Shown here one piece after another: positions 1 to 6,559 of a stretch of DNA of 7,569 nt. Below the pieces are notes generated by a model, which saw only the letters and a list, made by a program, of their open reading frames with translations, was not told where the DNA came from and ran no database searches. This DNA is from UBA3478 sp046048095 (GTDB taxonomy: Bacteria; Bacteroidota; Bacteroidia; Flavobacteriales; Flavobacteriaceae). Every line of letters starts with the position of its first letter. The stretch's first letter is position 1. A program made the position numbers and the translations under genes. The stretch covers positions 1 to 7,569 of the forward strand of contig JBJOGS010000055.1 in assembly GCA_046048095.1 (NCBI GenBank). Reading direction: 5' to 3'.

Positions 1-1590
1 GACTCTTGCGATCACTTCTTTGTGCGTGGCGTAATCCGCTCTATTTTTTGGTAGCGCGATCTTTTTCTTTTGGGCCCATTCTTCGATGAACTCAAAGTTC
101 AGTTGCACCAAGGCAGCAGGCATCTTTTGGCCTTCACCTACGACCATTATTTGCTCGATAAATAGCGATTGTTTACAACGATTTTCAAGTAATTGTGGAG
201 CCACGTACTTTCCGCCAGAGGTTTTAAACATTTCTTTTTTGCGATCGGTAATCCGCAAAAAACCAGAGGCATCTAGTTCTCCGATATCTCCGGTATGAAA
301 ATAGGCCCCGCTCATCACTTCTGCCGTCTTTTCGGGTTCTTTGTAATAGCCTAGCATCACGTTTGGTCCTTTGCACAGAATTTCTCCGTCTGCAGCGATT
401 TTTATTTCAACACCATCGATCACTTTACCCACTGTTCCTACCTTCCAACCTCTGTTTCTTTGGTCGTTTACCGTAATTACAGGGGAGGTTTCGGTCAGGC
501 CATACCCTTCCATTACCGGAATTCCGGCCGCGCCAAATATTCGCGTCAGACGAGCCTGTAATGCGGCACTTCCTGAAACCATGAGTTCAAGATTTCCTCC
601 TAACGCTTCTTGCCACTTAGCGAATATCAGTTTGCGTGCAATCGCCAATTTTATGTTGTAGAGCAGTCCGCGGTCATAGGGTTCGAATTGGTGACCAAGG
701 TCAACGGCCCAAAAGAAAAGAGACTTTTTTATTCCTGTTAGTTCTTTTCCTTTCGCGATAATCTTATCGTAAACTTTTTCTAAGAGTCGAGGTACCACAG
801 TCATGACACTAGGCTTAATCTCTTTGATATTATCACTAATCCTATCTAGACCTTCGCCATAATAAATGGTGACCCCGCAGTATTGATAGAGATACACAAT
901 CATGCGCTCGAAGATGTGACACATGGGCAAGAAGCTCAGTGCTACTGCACCTGAAGCAAAAGGCACTCGGGCCCTTGACGAGAGCACATTACTTACAATA
1001 TTTTCGTGCGAAAGCATCACTCCTTTAGGTTGGCCTGTGGTTCCAGAGGTGTAGATGAGAGTAGCTAGATCGCTTCCTTTCACCGCCTGTTTGCGCGACT
1101 CAAGGGTGTCGGAGTGATTGAGGTGTTCACCTTTATCTCTTAGTTCGGTCCAGTGCTTGGCACGTTTTAGTTCGTCAAAGCTGTAGATTTCTTTGAGGTA
1201 CTTTAGGTCGCCAGTTACTTCTAACACTTTGTCTAAAACCTCATTACATGAGACAAAACAATACTTTGCCTCACTGTGATTTAATATGTAGGCGTAATCT
1301 TCTTTAGAGATGGTAGGGTAAATGGGTACCGTTTGCGCGCCAATTTGAAGTACGGCCATGTCAAGGATACTCCATTCGGTGCGATTGGTCATTGAAATCA
1401 GGGCGATTTTATCGTTGGGCTGCACGTCTAGTTCTAGAAGTGCTTTACTGACCGCATCGGCTTGCCGGATAAATTCAGCGGTACTGGTACTCACCCACTC
1501 CCCGTTATACTTGGTGTTGAAGGCTTTCTCAAGTGGGTCTTGAGCAAGCTGATAGTGCGCAAAGTCGAAAAGTCGCGTTACATGAGCCAT
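1..1590 (-). CDS. Long-chain acyl-CoA ligase (AMP-forming), C-terminus cut by window edge
   Basis: This enzyme activates a fatty acid with ATP to an acyl-adenylate and then transfers the acyl group to coenzyme A, feeding beta-oxidation or phospholipid synthesis. It is probably cytoplasmic or at the inner face of the membrane. The frame is open for 530 codons, from ATG at 1590 to base 1. Visible motifs are the phosphate-binding loop YTSGTTGQPKG (residues 180-190), FLPMCHIFER (220-229), the adenine-site motif GYGLTE (361 is Glu, motif 362-366 plus context), TGD with D435, DRKKE from D449 and GGKYVAP (459-465). These fit the long-chain acyl-CoA synthetase group (COG1022 type), which usually has about 590-600 residues, so roughly 60-70 residues lie outside the window, including the late catalytic-lysine region. 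The start is firm: an in-frame TAA lies five codons upstream (1605-1603) with no other start between. It follows purL by 41 bp and has no Shine-Dalgarno sequence. Chain-length preference cannot be read from the sequence. Confidence 0.93.
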   Translation of the reverse strand, partial: MAHVTRLFDFAHYQLAQDPLEKAFNTKYNGEWVSTSTAEFIRQADAVSKALLELDVQPNDKIALISMTNRTEWSILDMAVLQIGAQTVPIYPTISKEDYAYILNHSEAKYCFVSCNEVLDKVLEVTGDLKYLKEIYSFDELKRAKHWTELRDKGEHLNHSDTLESRKQAVKGSDLATLIYTSGTTGQPKGVMLSHENIVSNVLSSRARVPFASGAVALSFLPMCHIFERMIVYLYQYCGVTIYYGEGLDRISDNIKEIKPSVMTVVPRLLEKVYDKIIAKGKELTGIKKSLFFWAVDLGHQFEPYDRGLLYNIKLAIARKLIFAKWQEALGGNLELMVSGSAALQARLTRIFGAAGIPVMEGYGLTETSPVITVNDQRNRGWKVGTVGKVIDGVEIKIAADGEILCKGPNVMLGYYKEPEKTAEVMSGAYFHTGDIGELDASGFLRITDRKKEMFKTSGGKYVAPQLLENRCKQSLFIEQIMVVGEGQKMPAALVQLNFEFIEEWAQKKKIALPKNRADYATHKEVIARV

Positions 1591-1597
1591 GTGAACT

Positions 1598-1640
1598 AAT
1601 TGTTAAGGTATCTGCAAAATACACCAAACCATTAACAATT
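1598..1640 (-). repeat. Imperfect inverted repeat (possible RNA hairpin) across the purL stop and ligase leader
   Basis: On the plus strand, bases 1598-1609 (aattgttaaggt) are the reverse complement of 1628-1640, except for one unpaired base at 1631. This gives a 12-bp stem (9 + 3 bp) around an 18-nt loop (1610-1627). In the transcript the 5' arm includes the last two purL codons and its stop (1640-1632), and the 3' arm ends 7 nt before the ligase ATG. The stem is mostly A-U, with three G-C pairs. No U-tract follows, so it does not look like an intrinsic terminator. The repeat itself is plain in the sequence. A role in controlling ligase translation is inference. Confidence 0.6.
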
Positions 1641-4600
1641 TAAAATCCAATTCTTTGCGTTTATAAAGGCCTCAATCCAAGGGCTAAAATGATCGTTTGA
1701 CTCTGGGTAATAGGCCCAGTTCCAGGCAAATAGTGAACGTTCGATGTGCGGCATGGTCACTAGATGTCTACCGCTTTGATCTGCGAGCATTGCCGTGTTG
1801 TAATCGCTTCCATTTGGATTGGACGGATATCCGTCATAGCCATAACTACCCACAATGTGGTACTTGGATTTATCTTCAGGCATACTGAATTTTCCCTCTC
1901 CATGAGAAATCCAAACGCCTAGTTTCGCCCCTGCCAATGAGCCCAACATGACTGAATGATTCGGTTCAATGGTGACCGAGGTAAAGGCGCTTTCGTGCTT
2001 CATAGAATCATTAAAAGTCATTTTCGCATGATTCGCATGCTCGGGATAGAGCAGGTCGAGTTCCATGAATAGCTGACACCCATTGCATATCCCAAGTGAT
2101 AAGGTGTCTTCACGTGCGAAAAAGTCGTTCAGTGCTTTATTGGCTTTCTCATTGTATTTAAACGCACCAGCCCAACCCTTAGCCGAGCCTAATACGTCAG
2201 AATTTGAGAATCCGCCAACGGCTCCTAAGAATTGGACGTCTTCTAGGGTCTCGCGACCCGAAATGAGATCGGTCATGTGTAGATCTTTCACGTCAAAACC
2301 TGCCGCGTACAAGGCGTTAGCCATTTCGCGTTCTGAATTACTTCCTTTTTCGCGAATGATGGCCGCTTTAGGTCTTTTTGTAGTTACCACTTTTCCTGAG
2401 CGATGAAAGTTTGCTGGAAAGCGGTAGTTCAGTGGCTGATTCTTGTAGTTGTTGAACCGTTCAAAAGCCAAGTCATTGGCGGTCTGATGTTGATCAAAAG
2501 CTACCGAAGTCTCATACCAGCGATCTCTTAGGCTCGGAATCGATAGCCCAATTTCAACTGAATTGTTTTTTAGACGCAACACCTCACTGTCGTTAACCTT
2601 TCCAATACGAATGCAGGGCAAGGGGCAATCTTTAGCCAATGAATCAAATTCAGGTTGAGTGGCTTGAAAAACAATAGAGGCATTTTCAGCAAAAAGTACT
2701 TTCAGGGTATCTTTTTCGTTTAGTGCGCTAAGATCGATGTCGGCCCCAAGATGATGATCTGCAAAGCATAGCTCTAATAGGCTGGTAATGAGTCCCCCAG
2801 AGGCGATATCATGGCCAGCGCAGATCGCGCCTTGGCGCAACAACTCTTGAATCCAATTGAAGGTTTCGCCAAAAGCTCTATGGTTATTGATGCCTGGTGC
2901 CTCGGTGCCCACTTGACCCAAAATTTGAGCGAATGAGGATCCGCCCAGTTTGTAATCGTCGTTAGAGAGGTTGATGTAGTAGATGTCTCCTTTATCTTTT
3001 TTAAACAAAGGCTCCACTGCCTTGGTGAAATCATCACAGTGTGCGGCCGCAGAAATAATCACTGTACCCGGAGCAATCACCTCGCGATCTGCGTACTGTT
3101 GCTTCATTGAAAGCGAATCTTTACCCGTTGGAATATTGATTCCTAAATCAATCGCAAAATCAGACGCTGCCTCCACAGCTTTATACAGTCGCGCATTTTC
3201 ACCTTCGTTGTTACAGGGCCACATCCAGTTTGCCGAAAGAGAGACCGCTTTTAATCCGCCGTGTAAGGGTGCCCAAAGAATGTTAGTGAGTGCCTCTGCG
3301 ATGCTGTTTTTACTACCCGCAACTGGATCAATTAACCCGCTAATAGGACTGTGGCCTATGCTTGTTGCAATTCCGTTATAACTCACAAAGTCTAAGGCTG
3401 CAATACCGTAGTTCTGCAGCGGCAATTGGAGTGGACCAATACACTGCTGCTTTGCTACCCTCCCAGAAACACAGCGATCGACCTTATTGGTGAGCCAGTC
3501 TTTACACGCCACAGCCTCTAAAGTGAGCACTTGATCTAAGTAGTGGTGAAACGCTTCTAAGGAATATTGAAGTGACCCATAGGTTCTGGGGGTAGTAGTG
3601 TCTGAAAGAATCATTTTCGGGGCATTGCCGAAGAAATCATTGAGGGCCAAATCGATAGGTCGGGTGCCCCGTTTTTCAGAGTAAAAAGAAAAGCGATGGT
3701 CTCCGGTGATTTCGCCAACCTCATAAAGTGGGGCGCGTTCGCGTGAAGCCACTTCATTCAAGAGGCCGAGAGCACTTGATGGAACCACGAGTCCCATACG
3801 TTCTTGAGATTCATTTCCGATAATCTCTTTTTCTGAAAGGGTAGGGTCACCCAGGGGAAGGCGATCTATGCTTATTGCCCCTCCCGTTTCTTCTACTAGC
3901 TCAGAAAGGCAATTTAAATGTCCACCCGCCCCGTGATCGTGTACCGAAATGATTGGGTTGTCCTCGCTTTCTACCAGGGCGCGAATCGCATTGGCTGCGC
4001 GCTTTTGCATCTCTGGATTAGACCGTTGTATGGCGTTGAGCTCAATGGCGCTTCCAAAGGCCCCGGTATCTGCGCTTGAAACGGCAGCTCCTCCCATACC
4101 AATACGGTAATTGTCTCCTCCTAGAACAATTACTTTGTCTCCTTTTTTCGGGTGTTTTTTCTGCGCGTACTCTTTTTTGCTGTAACCCACTCCTCCGGCG
4201 AGCATGATGACTTTGTCGTATCCGAGAATACGGATGTCTAGAGGCGCTTCTTTTTCTTGATGTTCAAAGGTGAGCAGTGAACCCACTATGAGCGGCTGAC
4301 CGAATTTGTTTCCGAAATCAGAGGCGCCGTTAGAGGCTTTGATCAAGATGTCAAGCGGTGTTTGATACAACCATTTTCTAGCTTCTACTTTCGTTTCATA
4401 GTCATTCAGTACCTTTTTATGGCGAGGATAACTGGTCATATACACCGCCGTACCCACTAAAGGTATCGAACCAATACCTCCGGCGAGACGATCGCGTATC
4501 TCTCCGCCTGAGCCAGTGGCAGCCCCATTGAAGGGCTCAACCGTAGTCGGAAAATTATGCGTCTCAGCTTTGAGCGATAGCACACTGTGATGGACGCTCT

Positions 4601-5300
4601 CGCAGTAAAATGACGCTCTATGTGCCTCTTTTGGTGCAAACTGCGTGATTTCAGGGCCTTCTAGAAAAGCCACATTGTCTTTATAGGCTGAAACTATGCT
4701 GTTCGGATGAGTCGATGAGGTTTTTCTGATCAAGCTAAATAACGATTCGGGCATCGTTTTCTGATCGATTTCAAATAGGCCATTAAATATCTTATGTCGG
4801 CAGTGTTCAGAATTGACTTGCGAGAATCCGAACACCTCTGAATCGGTCAGTGGACGGGCTATTTTTTTGCTGAGATTTTCGAGATAGTGCACCTCATCTT
4901 CACTCAGCGCCAGACCTTCTTGTTTGTTGTACGCTGAAATGTCTGTGATCGATTGCGGAGCGTGGGGTGTTACCTCGAGCTCAAATAGGGCCGGATGCAG
5001 GCGTTCATATCGTTCAAAGAGCATAGGGTCGAACGATTGATTTGAATCACTTGTGCTGAATCGCTCAATACGCTTTACGCCTTCAACACCCATATTGGTC
5101 ATAATTTCTGAAGCATTGGTACTCCAAGGGGTGATCATACTTGCCCGAGGCCCGATAAAACTGCCTTCAATCACGCTTTGGTCAAGCAGTGGCATTTTAC
5201 CGAATAACCATGCTAATTTTTCTATATCTGAAGTAGTTAAGGCTGTCTCTTTTTCAAGTGCATAGATCAGTGAGGTTGAATCGCCGAAGAAGTAAAGCAT
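1632..5300 (-). CDS. purL: Phosphoribosylformylglycinamidine synthase, single-chain type
   Basis: This is the fourth step of de novo purine synthesis: FGAR + glutamine + ATP gives FGAM, in the cytoplasm. At 1222 residues it is the large fused form (the E. coli enzyme is about 1295), so separate PurS and PurQ subunits are not needed. Domain order is a PurS-like N-terminal region (about 1-130), a linker, two AIRS-like halves of the synthase (about 175-560 and 590-920) and a class I glutaminase from about 976 to the end. Visible motifs are NSEHCRHK (163-170), KAETHNFP (244-251), GAATGSGGEIRD (259-270), the second-half landmarks LSANWMWP (688-695) and GKDSLSM (726-732), and GHD (829-831). The glutaminase triad is complete: nucleophile C1072 in LGICNGCQ, then H1185 and E1187 in MPHIER. 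There is no sign of a frameshift or a lost catalytic residue. MLYFFGD matches the usual beginning of the family in Bacteroidota. It lies 34 bp after rsmB, and a promoter-like sequence overlaps the end of rsmB. Confidence 0.97.
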   Translation of the reverse strand: MLYFFGDSTSLIYALEKETALTTSDIEKLAWLFGKMPLLDQSVIEGSFIGPRASMITPWSTNASEIMTNMGVEGVKRIERFSTSDSNQSFDPMLFERYERLHPALFELEVTPHAPQSITDISAYNKQEGLALSEDEVHYLENLSKKIARPLTDSEVFGFSQVNSEHCRHKIFNGLFEIDQKTMPESLFSLIRKTSSTHPNSIVSAYKDNVAFLEGPEITQFAPKEAHRASFYCESVHHSVLSLKAETHNFPTTVEPFNGAATGSGGEIRDRLAGGIGSIPLVGTAVYMTSYPRHKKVLNDYETKVEARKWLYQTPLDILIKASNGASDFGNKFGQPLIVGSLLTFEHQEKEAPLDIRILGYDKVIMLAGGVGYSKKEYAQKKHPKKGDKVIVLGGDNYRIGMGGAAVSSADTGAFGSAIELNAIQRSNPEMQKRAANAIRALVESEDNPIISVHDHGAGGHLNCLSELVEETGGAISIDRLPLGDPTLSEKEIIGNESQERMGLVVPSSALGLLNEVASRERAPLYEVGEITGDHRFSFYSEKRGTRPIDLALNDFFGNAPKMILSDTTTPRTYGSLQYSLEAFHHYLDQVLTLEAVACKDWLTNKVDRCVSGRVAKQQCIGPLQLPLQNYGIAALDFVSYNGIATSIGHSPISGLIDPVAGSKNSIAEALTNILWAPLHGGLKAVSLSANWMWPCNNEGENARLYKAVEAASDFAIDLGINIPTGKDSLSMKQQYADREVIAPGTVIISAAAHCDDFTKAVEPLFKKDKGDIYYINLSNDDYKLGGSSFAQILGQVGTEAPGINNHRAFGETFNWIQELLRQGAICAGHDIASGGLITSLLELCFADHHLGADIDLSALNEKDTLKVLFAENASIVFQATQPEFDSLAKDCPLPCIRIGKVNDSEVLRLKNNSVEIGLSIPSLRDRWYETSVAFDQHQTANDLAFERFNNYKNQPLNYRFPANFHRSGKVVTTKRPKAAIIREKGSNSEREMANALYAAGFDVKDLHMTDLISGRETLEDVQFLGAVGGFSNSDVLGSAKGWAGAFKYNEKANKALNDFFAREDTLSLGICNGCQLFMELDLLYPEHANHAKMTFNDSMKHESAFTSVTIEPNHSVMLGSLAGAKLGVWISHGEGKFSMPEDKSKYHIVGSYGYDGYPSNPNGSDYNTAMLADQSGRHLVTMPHIERSLFAWNWAYYPESNDHFSPWIEAFINAKNWILNC

Positions 5301-5320
5301 GGGGCAAAATTTTAAAAAGT

Positions 5321-5352
5321 TAAAGGTATTTTATTTAAGGTTTTCGCTCAAA
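5321..5352 (-). promoter_or_regulatory. Candidate Bacteroidota-type promoter for purL
   Basis: Read on the minus strand, TTTG (5352-5349) is followed after exactly 20 bases by TACCTTTA (5328-5321). The Bacteroidota housekeeping promoter pattern is a TTTG/TTG box near -33 and TAnnTTTG near -7, about 20 bp apart, so this fits except for the last base of the -7 box (A for G). The upstream box lies within the last codons of rsmB. Transcription would begin only about 15-20 nt before the purL ATG. This is a pattern match in AT-rich DNA, so confidence is limited. Confidence 0.33.
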
Positions 5353-6549
5353 TAGGGCCATAAAAAAGCCATCGTAATGATCGGTAGATGGATAGAGATG
5401 GCGCTGGCTCACTAGATTGAATGCTTGACCAGATTCTGAGGCTAAAAATTGAGTGACTTGTTCTTCATTTTCTTGTGGAAGAATAGAGCAGGTGGCATAG
5501 ACTAGTTTTCCTTGAGGCTTTACCATTTGAGCATAGGCACCTAAAATCTCTTTTTGGGTGGCTAGTACGCGTTCTAAGAATGCTGCATCTATTTTCCATT
5601 TGGCGTCAGGGTTTCTGCGCAATACACCAAGTCCGGTGCAAGGCGCATCTATGAGCACGCGATCTGCGCTCTGATGAAGTTTTTTTATCACCTTGGATGA
5701 ATCGATCGCACGTGTCTCGATGTTATGTGCGCCGGCTCTACGCGCTCTGAGTTTTAAGGTTTTTAGTTTATGGTCAAAGATATCAAGCGCGATGAGCTGT
5801 CCTTTGTTTTTCATGAGGGCGCTGAGATGTAGGCTTTTACCTCCTGCCCCGGCGCAGGCGTCGATTACACGCTGCCCGGGCTGCACATCTAAATAGGGTG
5901 CAACCTGTTGAGAACTTGCATCTTGAACCTCAAACCATCCATCTTTAAATCCTTGCAATTGAAACATATTGACGCGTTCGGTAACGCGCAGGGCATCTTC
6001 AAGGTTTTTTATAGGCTCGGAGTGTATCCCTTCTTTTTCGAGGTAGGCCACCAGTGCTTCTCGAGATAATTTATGTGTATTGGTTCGAATGATGACTTCA
6101 GCTTCGGTATTCAGGGCTTTGAGTTCAGCTTGCCATTTTTTTTCTCCGAAGGCCTGAACGCCTAGGGTATCGAGCCAATCGGGAATGGACTCTCTGATCG
6201 CACGTTCGTTGCGCAAAGCATCGAAGCGCCCCTTGATTTTTCGAGTCGGCACACCCGCGAATTCTGGCCATTCAGGAAGCTCGAAGCCCCTCAATGTTGC
6301 CCAAACGGCGAATACTCTGAAAAATCCTTCGCGACTGAGAGGTGTTTTTTCTTCGGCAATTTCTAAATAAAGCCTTTTGTAACGTACCAATTCATAAGTC
6401 GTGCTCGCTATAAACGCGCGGTCTTTTGCCCCCCAACGCTTATCCCTTTTTAAACTGCGCTCGATGACCTTGTCTGCGTATTGTTCGTGATTGAAAATAA
6501 GGTCGATGGCGTCTGCTACAGCATAGACCAGATTTCGGTGAAATCGCAT
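5335..6549 (-). CDS. rsmB: RsmB/NOP-family rRNA (cytosine-5)-methyltransferase
   Basis: This SAM-dependent RNA methyltransferase probably makes m5C in 16S rRNA (position 967 in E. coli numbering). It has 404 residues against about 429 in E. coli RsmB (Fmu/Sun). An N-terminal NusB-like helical region (about 1-140) is followed by the N1 subdomain (RTNTHKLS, 155-162) and the Rossmann methyltransferase domain from about 205. Visible motifs are SAM motif I DACAGAGGK (230-238), acidic D256 and D283, motif IV DAPCTG (301-306) and motif VI YATCS (351-355). The two catalytic cysteines are C304 (release) and C354 (nucleophile), 50 residues apart as in E. coli. RRNPDAKW (311-318) is also typical. Motif I differs from the common DxCAAPGGK, which looks like a lineage variant rather than damage. 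The start MRFHRNLV fits the family, lies 10 bp after the ABC transporter stop and has no Shine-Dalgarno sequence. The family is certain; the exact target cytosine is inferred, since related RsmF-type enzymes share these motifs. Confidence 0.88.
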   Translation of the reverse strand: MRFHRNLVYAVADAIDLIFNHEQYADKVIERSLKRDKRWGAKDRAFIASTTYELVRYKRLYLEIAEEKTPLSREGFFRVFAVWATLRGFELPEWPEFAGVPTRKIKGRFDALRNERAIRESIPDWLDTLGVQAFGEKKWQAELKALNTEAEVIIRTNTHKLSREALVAYLEKEGIHSEPIKNLEDALRVTERVNMFQLQGFKDGWFEVQDASSQQVAPYLDVQPGQRVIDACAGAGGKSLHLSALMKNKGQLIALDIFDHKLKTLKLRARRAGAHNIETRAIDSSKVIKKLHQSADRVLIDAPCTGLGVLRRNPDAKWKIDAAFLERVLATQKEILGAYAQMVKPQGKLVYATCSILPQENEEQVTQFLASESGQAFNLVSQRHLYPSTDHYDGFFMALFERKP

Positions 6550-6559
6550 AAGGATAAAG

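Noticed and set aside
371..661. Plus-strand open frame of 96 codons, and shorter ones at 86-298 and 1358-1543
   Set aside because: All are antisense to the acyl-CoA ligase, whose minus-strand frame is open with all family motifs from 1590 to base 1.
1603..1610. Promoter for the ligase using TACCTTAA as a -7 box, or TATTTTG (1622-1616 region) as an alternative
   Set aside because: The candidate boxes differ from TAnnTTTG and none has a TTG box at about 20 bp upstream; nearby TTG words are at 14 or 25-26 bp.
1591..1631. Intrinsic terminator after purL
   Set aside because: The inverted repeat there is A-U rich and is followed by AGUUCAC and the ligase ATG, not by a run of U.
2774..3037. Open frame of 87 codons on the minus strand in another frame of purL
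   Set aside because: It overlaps the conserved second synthase half of purL; the purL frame is uninterrupted here, so this is neither a frameshift product nor an independent gene.
2983..3381. Open frame of 132 codons on the plus strand inside purL
   Set aside because: It lies wholly antisense to a well-conserved part of purL, shows no recognisable domain and is rich in Ser/Ala/Leu as expected of an antisense shadow.
5301..5334. Purine riboswitch or PurR-type operator before purL
   Set aside because: The gap is only 34 bp and AT-rich, too short for a riboswitch aptamer, and I see no PurR-box-like palindrome beyond the short AAAATTTT.
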